Below are positions 1 through 11,358 of a stretch of 64,000 nt of DNA, piece after piece. Each line of letters opens with the position of its first letter. The stretch's first letter is position 1. Origin of the DNA: Isoetes taiwanensis (lineage: Eukaryota; Streptophyta; Lycopodiopsida; Isoetales; Isoetaceae); contig JAJEKV010000005.1 of the NCBI GenBank assembly GCA_021234155.1, positions 29,133,617-29,197,616 of the forward strand, in the 5' to 3' direction. Made by a program: the position numbers and the translations under genes. The notes under the pieces are model-generated. The model saw nothing but the letters and a program-made list of their open reading frames with translations. It did no database searches and had not been told where the DNA came from.

Positions 1-219
1 TAGAGCTTGAATTATTTATAAGTCTTAAAAATGTGTGAAGTATGTCATGAGAAGTTAACTTTTCAAGTTAGATAAGTAAGTTGTAGGATTGCACCTTGTT
101 GTCATAACCTTTTGCAGAGATAACTATTCTATGAGCTAAACGATTTTTGAAGAACAGGTATGTGGTGCTAATGATTAATTAAGCTTCCATGCAGGGACAT
201 CCACTGGCCATACATCATT

Positions 220-620
220 CATTTCATCTTTTCACTCTCCATTATCTTCACCTCACATATGTGTGCTGCTATCATCCTCACCATCCAGCAAGCACACTCA
301 GCTAACATGTTTGTTAGATACTGTATGCAGGTGCAGGTTCATCCTTGATTCATTCGGCCCATGCGCTCATTCATTCTCTTCACTTCACAAATGTGTCTTT
401 GCCATCATCTTTACCACCCGGCAAGCACACTCGGCTAATATGGTTGTTGTATCGTATGCGGTGCGGTGTTCATCCTTGACTCATTCGCTCCATCCGCTCT
501 TTCATTCTCTTCACTTCACACATGTGTGCTGCCATCATCTTTACCATCCGGCCAAGCACACTTTCGGCTAACATGTTTGTTAGATATCTTGTATGCGGGT
601 TCACCCTCAATATCATTCAT
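220..620. repeat. Minisatellite, about 3 copies of a 131-bp unit
   Basis: Three consecutive copies share the order 'cattctcttcacttcac', 'atgtgtgctgccatcat', 'ccggcaagcacactcggcta' and 'catgtttgttagatat'. The ATGTGT landmark recurs near 258, 389 and 520, giving a 131-bp period. Copies differ by scattered substitutions. Short open frames across it look like by-products of the repeat, not genes. Confidence 0.8.
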
Positions 621-971
621 CATCGCTCCATGCTTGGCCTGCGATTTCCATGAAGAACTCGTTTTCTCAAACATATGCATCATATCCACATTGCCATTCT
701 TTTTTCCATCATGGCAATCTTCTGCACTTTGAAGTCATCAGGGGTTTGGCAAACCAGTCTCCCTCTTTTTTTTTAGCATGATGCTGCCACTCATGGCAGC
801 ATAGAAGAGCCTAGACATATCTGACATTTGGCTCATTGATTGCATGAGGAAATATGAAGACCATTGGCTTTCAGAAGCACTTGAAGACTCAGTCAAACAG
901 CAAAAGGAACAAATGTTTAGAAGAACCAAAGAAGGACATTCACTTGGTTATCTCAAAATTGGAGGATGGAC

Positions 972-1590
972 CTAAGTTCAAAAGCATCTTAAGAGAGATG
1001 CGTCAGATGCGACACATCGAAAGCATCTAAAGCATCGAAGCATCTAAGTTTTAAGATGCGGTTAAGATGCGTTTGAAAAAAATTTAAATTGTCGAAAAAT
1101 ATTGGAGCCTTAAATATCTTTGATCTATAGAGACTTTTAGAATTAAAATATAGAATATCTATGAATAATAGAAGAGAGAACTGTTACAGATCTTGCTGTT
1201 ACATGTTTCTTGCTGTAGATCCTTTTGCGTTGTTGCATGTCTCCTGATCGGCTGCAACATATCCTTTTTCTCTGTTGCTGACCTCTCAATCCAGATGCAA
1301 ACTTCTGGCCCAACTCTCGACCTCCTTATAGACCCTATATACCCAGTTTGTCGCTTACCCCATTGTCAACAAAGAGCTTTGAAGAGAAAATGGTTACAGA
1401 AGGCCAAAGAGACAACAAACTGCACCTATTTTAGAGTCATCGATATCAGGCAACCTAATCCAAGTGTTTTTGGCAAAAAAAAAAATTTTGAAAAAATAAG
1501 GTGAAGCATCTATGTCAGATGCGGGTGTCGATGCGCACACATCTACATCTAAGCATCTTATTTTAAGATGCGCACATCTTACGAACTTAG
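972..1590. mobile_element. hAT-like non-autonomous DNA transposon (MITE), 619 bp
   Basis: The element is flanked by a perfect 8-bp direct repeat GGATGGAC (964-971 and 1591-1598), the TSD length typical of the hAT superfamily. The ends begin CTAAGTTC and finish GAACTTAG, forming terminal inverted repeats. Both subterminal regions (about 980-1075 and 1505-1585) are packed with AAGATGCG/AGCATCT motifs in both orientations, as expected of subterminal transposase-binding repeats. The middle is AT-rich and has no transposase coding, so mobilisation would have depended on a transposase made elsewhere. The hAT assignment rests on TSD length and architecture only. Confidence 0.75.
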
Positions 1591-1598
1591 GGATGGAC

Positions 1599-3899
1599 AA
1601 GGTTTTTGATTATCATCCAAAGTACTAGAGATCACTCCTACAAGATTTGAAGTCACTTGTTGAAGCATTGCGAGGCATGAGCATGGTATGAAGTCTATTT
1701 CATGATTTGAGCATTTGAAGTTTGGATTCTTGATGTTGCAAGAGTTTTGCCCAGCCAATTTCCCATTTTTATAGCCATTTGACTCATATTCCACCTTTCT
1801 ATCTCTTGTCATCTCTACACTTCATACTATCATTTCCCATATACCTATATTTCATCATACCATACCTTGGGATTGTTCAAATCACTTTTCCCTAGTCAAA
1901 ATGACCCACACACTCATGATCCATCCATACATTCACAAGTTTACCAAAAGAAACAAAAAAAAGGTTGAGGCTTTACTCTACTTTCTCTCACTCCAAAAAA
2001 ACCTAGGGTTAAAATGATCACTAGGTTGAGGAAAGGTTGTCACCTATGTCTAGTTGGCAAAAGTATTCTTTTTATGCCTACATCATCACTCACAAGTCCA
2101 CATCACTATTCACACGTGTCAACCCACATCATTTTCATTCCATATCCACCTCATTAAAACATTTTGACTAGGGAAAGTTCTTTTGTCATCCAATGGTACC
2201 ACATCAGCAATTACATTTGCCACTTCACCAAAATTTATGCCTAGTCACCCCCTTCACTCTTTTGACAAAAGTCAAAGTGCTCCAAATCATCTTTTGACAA
2301 AACCACCGGTAGCCCTTGTGAAAATATGCCACTGCACAAAAAAAATTTTTCAAATTGAGTTTATTTGGACCTCCTTAAGCTACTTCTTGGAAAGCGTGCC
2401 TTCTTTGAAAAAATGGCAAAACCTACCTACATCTACCCCCATCTATCTACCCTCTCATTTTCCGCCAAGTGGCGTCCCCTGGCGTGCAGTCGAATCTGGC
2501 CGGCGGCTGGCGTGGGAGGAGACCACATAATTAGTTGAAAGCGGCGAGAAGTCTATTTATATCCTTGTTTAACTTTTTGCTCTTGGCACGTGGGATATAT
2601 CTGTTTGAAGGAAGCCAAGAACCCTTAATTTTGCCAACCAAGAAGCGGAATTTTTGGCTGTATCCGACCACAAATTCTCATCATTACCTTCAGAAACCAC
2701 CTCCGCAACATCAAGAAAACCAAATCAAAGCTAAAAGACAAAGGATCCGGTAGTAGATTCAAGAATTTCAACGCGAGCAGGGGCCTTTTTAAAGAGGGCA
2801 AATCTCTATGCGAGAAAGTTAGGGGCTTTTATGCTAAACCGAAGATTCTTTGGTGTGAAGTACATGCAAAGTGATCTCGCTGCGGATTCGACCCTCCTTC
2901 TTTGTTCAAAGTGATTGTTGATCGATAAAAGTGACCATAAATCTGTCAGCTTTTTTCGGAAATATGCTTTGCTCATGCTTGTGGGCATCGAAAATGATGT
3001 GATTCCTCCAATTTAGTTATATCAAGTGAATGAAAATCAATTTGGTAATATCTTTCCCTTTGAAATTTTTGAAATTCCAAAAATAGCTCTGAAATAGCTT
3101 TTTTATATTGCATAAAGACTAAAGAAAATTCAAAAATAGATTATTTCGTTTCTTTCAACTAGTATGCATATCAATCAACAACGTTCTATGGTTAATAAAG
3201 AAAAACTCATTCACCATAATGCCATTCCATATCTCATCACGAAGCGCACCATTTGCATACTCTGTAGTTGAACTCCTGAAGCTTTAGTGATTTTAATAGC
3301 AAGGGTTGATTTAGAATATCTCTATTGTTCCTTTTACATAGTTTTCCCACCTAAATATCGATAAAATTTGAAAAAAGCATTCTCTGTGGCAAAAACATAG
3401 TGTCAATGGGTTCATAAAATCCCACGGTTCAAAATATCTTCATCTTTAGACTGTATGAGTGTTTGCACGCGTGACCCTTTAGACCCTCTAACACTTCCCG
3501 TGTGGTTTCATTCAAAAAGTTATTCTTAAAGAATTCTGCAAAAAGGAGCTCTCTGCCGAGAGCATTGACCAAATTTTGACCTAGTCAGTTGTGTGATTTT
3601 AAAGTGCCAAATGCTATCTGACTTCAGAATATATTTTGCACATATTTCACATCAATTGTCTAGTATACTATTGCATTGATTTCAGGAGAAAATTCAATTT
3701 ATATTGCTCAGAATCAAAAGGTTAGTACTGTGTATTTTTTTCCAATTTGGAAAACTGGTTCTAACAGATTCCTTGAAAGTTGTTTCTGCAAATTTTGAGC
3801 AAAGAGTGGTTGCCTAAAAAGCAACCTGGAGGTCCTATACCATTCGGTTGAGGGATTGCGGGGAATACCCTCAGCGGTCGTTATAACACACCCCACCCG
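1599..3899. other. Intergenic stretch with no recognised feature
   Basis: I see no recognisable gene, terminal repeat or RNA here. Open frames at 2183-2530 and 2535-2753 show no family motif. A short GC-richer patch lies at 2460-2530. The rest is AT-rich, with homopolymer runs. Confidence 0.5.
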
Positions 3900-4325
3900 G
3901 TAGGTGACGATGAAGAACTGCCGATCACGCTTCTCGGGATGCTACCTCCTCCACACCATCTCCCTCCCCTTTACACCTACTGCGTGTGTCTACCTCTTTT
4001 CAAACTCCATCTCCAAAACACATTTTACAGCATTCGTCCGTTTTCAAAACACCCTCCCCCCCGCCACAATCACGAAGTATCTTCTCCTCTTCCCCGAGGA
4101 AGACCTTCAAGTTCAAGAGAAAGTCGAGAACATTATTTTGGTCGGACTGGGCACTCCCGTTGAGGGCGACAAGGCTGATGACCCCGTGTTTGAAGGCGTG
4201 CGATTTGCACTCTGAAAGACCTACCCACAGAACCGAAAGTCTGCGCGGTGAAAAACCCGTCTGGCAAAAGGCGAAAAGATTTAAGAGGGATCCCACAAAG
4301 TAAAAGCTTTTAGAACTGTTATCTT

Positions 4326-6470
4326 GTGGCGATTGATGGGACTATCTTACATGAGAAAGCCGAGGAGACCGAATTCTTTGTAAAAAAATGCTTCTGTGCC
4401 TTTACATTTTCGTCTTTAAGGAACATAAGACAACGGTTTTTGTCAATGTCGAAAGGTGATCAAGAGTTGTACTTGGCATCTGGTGTAAGGCCTGAAGTTG
4501 GAGACAATTTTCATACTATGTTTGAGCAACACGGTGTGCCAACTTGCTTTTAAAGAATACATGCCGTTGGAAGTCGCCGCATGTCAAGAGTGCAAAAGAG
4601 GTTAGGCAGAATCCGTGCATTGATGACTATTCACACCCAAAGAAAGTTGTCGGTATGTACTGCCTAGAAGCAAAAGCTTGGCTGGTAGGTTTCTTTGACT
4701 CTAACTGTGAGCGACTTCCAAACAGTCCTGTATATCATCTGACAGACAGTATTACTAAGAAGGAAGTCTACGGCATGTACAAGGATCTTTTCCAGAGTTC
4801 AAGTCAGAAGTTCATATCCTATTCCTACTTCTTGAGGTTGTGGAAGCAAGAATTTAATCTTGTTAGGATTCCGAAGAGGCACAGATTTTCGGTGTGTACT
4901 AGCTGCTCCACATTAAAGGAAAAACGATCAATGGCAAAGGATATTGTAGAAAAAAGTATGTCCCTTTCGTCTAATCCCTTCTCGTTAGCACGACTAGAGA
5001 CATTGTCTTATGCGGCCATAGCACGGCTATTTAGTCTTGAGTTTGTCCATGTGCACATAGCAAGTCTTTTTAATCTTGTAGTACTCGCACAACAGGTCTC
5101 TTCAATCTTGTAGATCGCCCCTTCCCCCAGTAGCTCTGCCTATGCGCGCATAGCACGTCTACAAAAGCTTTTGCAGTTCTGTGGAGCCTTATTGTTGCTT
5201 CAAGGTACTAACAAGCTTTGCCTATCTCTTGGCGCATATACGGCTACAAAAGCTTAGCTACGATTACGTGGAGCCTTCTTGCATTTGCTTCAAAGATACC
5301 GACAAGCTTTGCCTATCGGCGCATAGCGGCTACAAAAAGCTTAGCTGCGATTACGTGGAGCCTTACTATTGCTTCAAGGTAATGTCTTAATTGCGGTCGG
5401 ATAACTCAAGAGTTGCAAGTTCACGAGAGAGGCTCAAGCCTTGGAGAGAAAGAAGCTAGCAAAACATAGAAAGAAATCTTTGGAGAGGCCACTCGAATAT
5501 ATATGCGTGGTGGTAGCGGTATGGACCAAAAAGAAGACCTCACTTCCCCATTTTGTAAATGTTCCAAAGGATTTAGATGAATCGATTTCTTGAGGCTTCA
5601 TTTGGTTGGGGCGATGATCTTTCATGGTGTTGTGCGGTCTGAGTATTTTGACATATCCAAATATACCACGATCCTAACCTCACCGGTGACAATACTAAAT
5701 AAGATTTTGCTGGTAAAGGAGAAGTCGCCTCCGGTGTTGTACTTTACAGTTAGACAATACTACTAGAGAAAATAAAACCAAGTTTTATTTGCTTATTGCA
5801 TAATCTTGGTCGATTTGGGTATCTTTCGAAAGGTCAAGGTTGGTTTCTTACTTGTGGGCCACACCCATGATCGATAGACCAAATGTTCAGCAGATTTTAC
5901 GTAAGCGGTTCTTGAAGGAAAAAGCATTTTGTCTACACTCCTTGTGCGGTGTGATTGAGCAAGCTTACAATCCGACTCCGGTTGTCGAAGTTCTTAGCGA
6001 GATTTTTGATTTTCGTGAGTTTGTTTTCCAGCGTCATGGTGATCTGAGGTCCGCTATCCATAAGTTGAATAATTTGACATTTCAACATCATGTAAAATTT
6101 TTCTCAAGGGCGGTAAAAGCACAACTTCAAGGGAAGTACTTTGTCACCTCCCAAACTTGGCGACCAGGCAGGCCTACAATATTTAAAATATGTTCCTGAA
6201 AACTAAGGTAATGAGAAGGGCTATTAAGCAGCCCGAAAAGTGCGTAGACTACCTGAAAAAGAACAAGGACAAAAAATCCCGCCGTCTCAAGCGACCCGGC
6301 ATGGAGAAAAGTATAAGGTCGGGTTTTAAGTACCGATTGAGGGAGGACAAAGGGCGGTGGGAGAATTTCTTTTCAATAATGCAGGATGTAACTAAATCCC
6401 TCAACGACATCTCCCGGAAGTTGCTTTTTGTTGGCCGGTACTCAAGTTTCATCCCTTGTTGAGGCGGACC
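4326..6470 (+). pseudogene. Broken transposase-like gene of the 'GHTHD' (DUF7869-like) family
   Basis: Conserved family blocks lie in order but in shifting frames. A KKCF...IRQRF...GDQELYL block (about 4381-4480) is followed by AVGSRRMSRVQKRL (about 4562-4605). Next come a PNSPVYHL block (about 4720), then IPKRHRFSVCTSCSTLK (about 4870-4918) with a CxxC pair, then KKSLERPLEYICVVV and MDQKKTSLPHFV (about 5470-5560). REN/K and FYLLIA follow (about 5765-5805), then GFLLVGHTHD (about 5839-5871) and a C-terminal region with NPTPVVEVL (about 5970). Published-style members carry DGMDQ, an N..ENKN block and VGHTHEDIDQMFSR, which resembles an RNase-H-fold acidic triad; that fold is my inference. Frameshifts are visible, for example one just after GHTHD. 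A GTATGT donor-like site at 4956 may start an intron holding the 5130-5390 repeat. The family name is from memory. Confidence 0.65.
5130..5390. repeat. Tandem repeat, about 80-bp unit, inside the broken transposase-like gene
   Basis: About three copies carry 'ggctacaaaagcttagct', 'gattacgtggagcctta' and 'gcttcaaggtac', with GCGCATAGC between them. The unit sits between the CxxC block and the DGMDQ-like block of the flanking coding remnants, so it is probably intronic or inserted. The 12-nt palindrome TATGCGCGCATA seen at about 5141 recurs at about 7283. Confidence 0.7.
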
Positions 6471-7336
6471 AAGGAATTGCAAAGGGTTCCATGTTCCGCG
6501 ATGCCGGGAATCAACAAGGAACACGATCGTGTAATGTACCTCGGAAGTAGGCGTGCCTTGAAAAGGACCAAGGCCAAGCTCGGAAAAACTTCTTGGATTT
6601 GTCCCAGGGGATGCTTATAGGCTGTACCTTCGTGATGATGACGAAAGGCGTCCTTTACGGATTGCTTTCGGGTTAAGGACATTGTACTCAAAGACAATCT
6701 CCCTTCGGTAGTGAAAGTTCAGCTGTGCGCCACTAAGGATCTGAGATCCTTTTGCGGTCGGTATGATCTGTGATAATTCCTTTCAAGAAGGGTAGGAAAA
6801 GCGATGAATAAGAATCACATGGACAACCGGACTGAGCGAAACTCAAGTGCTGGCTTATGATTTTACTCTCAAGGTTGATAACGGAGCTCACGTCGCGACA
6901 GTTAACTTCTTTGAAGTCTTTGCGAAGATGGATTCAGGCGAAGGTTCGGGATGAGAACTGATGTTTCCGGTTAGCTCTTGACCACTTCAAGTGACAATGA
7001 GGAGAGTGGTAACGGGGCCGGTGGATTTAGTCGAAGGGGTTGGCCAGTATAGGCGACATTCCTAATCCTGCTCTTCTCAAAGGTCGTAAACTTCTTTTTA
7101 TAATCTAAATGTGGGCACATCGTTACCTCCTAGTTTTGGCTAGAGTTTTTTGTACATGTTGTACATGTTTTGTACATGCTCGCATAGCTTCTTCCAAGTT
7201 TATCTATGTTTTTTCATGTCTTGTATAAGCGCCAAATGCTATCAGACATGTTAGTTATGTCTTGTATGTTTTTCTGTTGCCTATGCGCGCATAGCACCTT
7301 GTGGTTCTTCTTGAGTAATAACAAATAGATACGCCT
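6471..7336. other. Non-coding 3' flank of the transposase-like remnant
   Basis: No continuing frame is recognisable. A TGTACATG-rich stretch lies at 7150-7182. The segment 'tgcctatgcgcgcatagcac' (7279-7298) repeats the one at about 5137, suggesting that 3.9-7.3 kb belongs to one decayed element. Confidence 0.4.
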
Positions 7337-8093
7337 AAGTCGTATTTAATTAAAGTGGGACTCATTCCATTCCCATTTTTTTTCGGAACCCTATTATTTT
7401 ACACAAAAAGGAGCACCCCGACCCGAAAACTGTCCATAATTCGAATTTTTGTCTGTTAGTGTGCATCCAAGCTTTCTTCCAGTTTTCTTGGATAACGAGT
7501 CGAGAACAAGAACAATGCAACTCAAACATAGGAATTTCATTACAGATTGAAATCAAAGTTCTAGTTGAAAAAGATTCTTAGTTGAACATTTTGGCTCTAT
7601 TTTCTTGGGTGAGTAGACAAGAGATCACAAATTCCAACAAAAATTAAGCAAATTGTTTACTTAACCACAAAAAAATACTAGTTTTGAGATACCTTATATT
7701 TAAAAATGGGCTCATTATAATATATATTACAGTGGGTGAAGAGACCATAGTGGTCGTATGGGCAAAATGATTACACCCTCTTCACACATGAACCACCTAG
7801 TGCAAAGGGCGCGTGGAGCTCTCTCCAAGTCACTGTGAGCAACTTCGGGGCGATAGAAATATGTATGAGAGGAGTTCCTTCATGGGCCGCGTGCTTGTAT
7901 GTCCAACTGATGTCACCACCCTCTTCTCGGCGGACTTTCTTTAATGAACGGGTCTTTTCATTGCTCCCAAGCATGTACTATCGGTTGAGATAAGGTGCAA
8001 AAGACAAAATGAAGATTAGTCAAAGTGATGCCCGCAGGGCAAAAAAAAAACAAACAGGTTCTAAGGGCCATTTTTGGAAAATCACGGGCGAGG

Positions 8094-8560
8094 GGCCTTT
8101 CTGCGACGCAGAAGTGAAGAAAAGGCGAACTTCGAAGAAAAAACAGTCGGAAGGCCTTTCCGACTTCGCGGTCGAGAAAAGGCGTCGCCCGAATGCTTGC
8201 AGTTTTTAGGAATTGATGGGCCTTTCTCGACTCGCGAGAGTCGAAAGGCGATAACAAAAACTTCGGTTTTAGGGGTTGAAGGCCTTTCTCGACTCGTAGT
8301 CGGCGACTCTCGCGGGTTTTTAGGGGTTAGAAGGCCTTTCTGTTCATGCGAGTCGAAAAGGGCCTCGCGAAAAGCGGAGGTTTAAAGGATTCGAAGGCCT
8401 TTTCATTTCATGAGTCGAGAAGAGCTGACTTTCACCAGCTTGAGGGTTTGAGGGGTGAAAGGCCTTTCGACTTCGCTGATCGAGAAAAGCGGCAAAGCTT
8501 AAAACGCTAGGTTTGAGGGCCTTTCTCGACTTCGTGAGTCGAAAGGCAAATTTTAAGTAA
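8094..8560. repeat. Array of eight hairpin-forming GGCCTTTCTCGACT units
   Basis: GGCCTTT starts at 8094, 8153, 8219, 8281, 8333, 8396, 8461 and 8519, with spacings of 52-66 bp. In most units a CTCGACT-type arm is followed within a few bases by its complement (AGTCGAAAGGC or TCGAGAAAAGGC), for example GGCCTTTCTCGACTCGCGAG followed by AGTCGAAAGGC at 8219-8249. Units are joined by purine-rich linkers such as GTTTTTAGGGGTTGAA. Stem arms are conserved better than loops. This is not a CRISPR array: spacers are not unique-length inserts and the context is eukaryotic. Confidence 0.8.
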
Positions 8561-8799
8561 AAAAAGGCAATTTCAAGGGCCAGAGATTATTTTTGCAGAG
8601 CATCATTTTATCCATCTATCCATCTAATTTTCCACCATAGTTTATTATTCTATCACACCATAGTTTATTGTTTTTCTCACAGCACATTAGTATTTAGCAC
8701 AAATTAGTATTTAACAATTGTTTTTATACTAGCACACATTAGTATTAGCACACATTAGCGTCTTTATACTAGCACACCTTAATTAGCACAAAAAAAGGA

Positions 8800-9190
8800 C
8801 AGTTTGAGGGCCAACATTTAAGTTCAACCATGACCAATATCTGAGTTCAACCATTAGCAGTATTTACCAATACTCAAGTTCAACCATTTCCAATTCAAGT
8901 TCAACCATACTAAGAAGAAGTCTTTTTTCTTGTTCAACCATCACCAATATTTATCACTATTCAAGTTCGAGCAATCCAATATTTAAGTCCAATATAAAGT
9001 CAACCATTATCCATATGTAAGTTCAACCATTGCCAATATTTACTAATATTTCAAGCATTACCAATATTTATCATTAGATTTTTTTATCTTTTATTTTTTG
9101 GTTTAGCTATTCAACCTCATCCATTATCAATATTTACCAACATTAAAGTTTAACCATTGTCAATATTAAAATTCAACCATATATTTACGT
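8800..9190. repeat. Degenerate short-unit repeat, AGTTCAACCATTACCAATATT
   Basis: More than ten loose copies of a 25-40 nt unit combine AGTTCAACCAT with CCAATATTTA. The preceding 8590-8800 is similar low-complexity sequence built from CACATTAGTATTAGCA. No coding potential is seen. Confidence 0.7.
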
Positions 9191-9249
9191 CCTTTTTTAT
9201 GTGATTTTTGTATCCCTCTTATTTCTTTCCCAAATGACCTTTTTTTTTT

Positions 9250-9375
9250 CAAGATTTTTCTATACCCCGCTTTTTTTATACCCTACTTTTTTTTCCCACC
9301 CATATTTAAATTTTAAAATTTGGTATACCCCGCTTTTTCTTCCCACCCATATTTAAATTTTGAAATTTGGTACAC
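9250..9375. repeat. Tandem repeat with ATACCCCGC / CCCACCCATATTTAAATTTT units
   Basis: Two near-identical copies of about 50 bp (TATACCCCGCTTTTT, then CCCACCCATATTTAAATTTT, then AAATTTGGTA), preceded by partial copies. Confidence 0.75.
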
Positions 9376-9711
9376 ACCTTTGAGCCGCAGATCCCGTTGT
9401 ACCACACTCTTTGTTCCAGCCGCCATAGCCATAGCTCGAACGCTCGGACCCTCCCTGCTTGATCCCTTCTTGATTCATAGCCTTTGTGCCACGGTTCCAC
9501 AGTTCGCCCAATCTGAAGCCGATTCTGAAGGCCTCCACGGACTCTTTTTCTCTGTTAGATTCATAACCTAAGCTTGAATGATGCACCACTACTCCGGCAG
9601 ATCCTTATCCTTGATAGCGGCAAGAAAATGTGAAAGCAGAATTATATCTAGGATCGTCAGTTTGCTCAACATTCCGAACCATTTGTAAACGGGGAGGCAA
9701 ATGCAGGGGAA

Positions 9712-9805
9712 GGAGCCGCCATAGCCAAATCTGCTCGATAAAAAGGTTGGAGCCGCCAGTTCGATAAAAAGGTTGGAGCCGCCATAGCCAAATCTGCTTG
9801 ATATA
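9712..9805. repeat. Short tandem repeat, GGAGCCGCCATAGCCAAATC
   Basis: Two full copies and one partial copy of GGAGCCGCCATAGCCAAATCTGCT followed by CGATAAAAAGGTT. The ORFs on the minus strand here (LAMAAPTFL repeats) follow from the repeat. Confidence 0.65.
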
Positions 9806-10184
9806 ACCGTACTTCGTTCCATTCTGCAGCTCCGCTGCCTTCGATCTGAAACAAGGCCTATCTGAGGCAGATGACGAAGGCCGATGATGATCAGACCATT
9901 TTCTCCACAACCAGAGAAGGCCGAACTCAGAGAAGGCTGAGAAGAACTCAGAAATAAAGATCTGACGCAACAACGGGCATTTCAGAGCTACAGGTAATAT
10001 GTAAACTAAGCTGTATTCTTCTTATGTTTATGTGAGAACAAACAAATTAACAAAGCGGCCTTGTTTGTCAGAAAGAGGACCTTGTCCTTCAATCCCAGAC
10101 GATGGCTCTGATTGCGTTGTGGTTCCTCATTGCAGCTGCCCCATTGTCCGACATCCTGGTCTATTCCCAGGAGCAATATTTCCT

Positions 10185-10310
10185 CTGATCAATATTACCT
10201 ACGGCTTAACCCGATCAATATTACCTCGATCAATATTACCTCTGAGCAAACTGATCAATATTACCTCTGAGCAATATTTCCTCTGATCAAACTGGCCAAT
10301 ATTTCCTCTG
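10185..10310. repeat. Tandem repeat, GATCAATATTACCTCTGAGCA
   Basis: Roughly six degenerate copies of a 15-25 nt unit containing CAATATTACCTC or CAATATTTCCTCTGA. Confidence 0.75.
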
Positions 10311-10945
10311 ACCTCTACAGCACGATACATATCCAAACCTCGGGCAGCTGCGGTATTTTCCTGAGCGGCAAGAGAAACAGTTTTTGCTAAAGCTCCTAAT
10401 GCCGGTGATGAAATCGGCCGGTGATGATCCTGCAGCCACATCCTAAATGGCGGAAGGGAATGGCAGAAATTAAATGCTGACTTTGGAGCTTTAGTCTGGA
10501 AAGCCTTGCAGAAAACAACGGAGGAGAACAGGGGAGCGAGAAATTTCTTGATTTGATAGTCAGTCATGGGGCTGTGTAGACTAATTTGTTTGTTTCAAAT
10601 CCATTTGTGCGAGAAAATGGAGGCCGTCATCGAGGCTCGAGCGCCCATAAAAGCTAATATGGACTTTGCACGCACGTTTTGCTTCATGTGGAGGAAGTTC
10701 CTTATGAAGTGCTGGATTTTGGTGATTTTGGTTTGCCTCTTGCCTCTGCCCACGGTGCTTTTTGTGCTTGAGTCTTTGGAATTAGATTGCCTTCTCGACT
10801 AGTGGGTTGAGAAAGGTTTCTATTATTGATTTAATTTAATTTATATTTGATTATGTTATCGATAGATTAATTTAATTTATTATTTGATTAATTATCTAAT
10901 TAGCTTAATTAATTATTCATTATATATTAATAATTAATACTTTTT

Positions 10946-11358
10946 TTGGGGGAGGGGGCGGGCCCCCCCCTTCCTCCTTTCCTCCTCCCCATTTGCCCCT
11001 CCCCCTCCTCTGTTGCCTCTTTGCTCTCCCTTCCCCTCCCCCCCTTCTTCCAACTTATCCCCTCCCTCTCCTCCTTTACCCTTTGCTTTCCTCTCCCATC
11101 CCCCCATGCCCCCTTCTTCCAACTTATCCCTTCCCCTCTTCAGCGTGTGGCCCCTCTCCCTCCTACCCTTCTCCTTATCAAGGTGTGCCCCTCTCCCTCC
11201 CCCTCCTCCTTTGCCCTTTGCTCTCCTCTCCCCTCCCTGCCCCTGCCCCTTCTTCCAACTTATCCTCTTCAACGTGTGGCCCCTCCCTCTTTCTTCTCCT
11301 ACCCTTCTCCTTATCAAGGTGTGCCCCCTCTCCCTCTCCTCTTTTTTTTTTTTTTTTT
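10946..11358. repeat. 400-nt pyrimidine-rich tract with internal tandem units
   Basis: The plus strand is almost entirely C and T for about 400 nt, ending in a T run at 11342-11358. Within it a larger unit recurs: CCCCTTCTTCCAACTTATCC, then CGTGTGGCCCCTC, then CCTTCTCCTTATCAAGGTGT. Overlapping proline/serine/leucine-rich frames on this strand and lysine/glycine/glutamate-rich frames on the other are compositional artefacts. Confidence 0.85.

Noticed and set aside
8094-8560. CRISPR-like regularly spaced repeats
   Set aside because: The units are imperfect hairpins with short conserved linkers, the genome is eukaryotic, and no cas genes are present.
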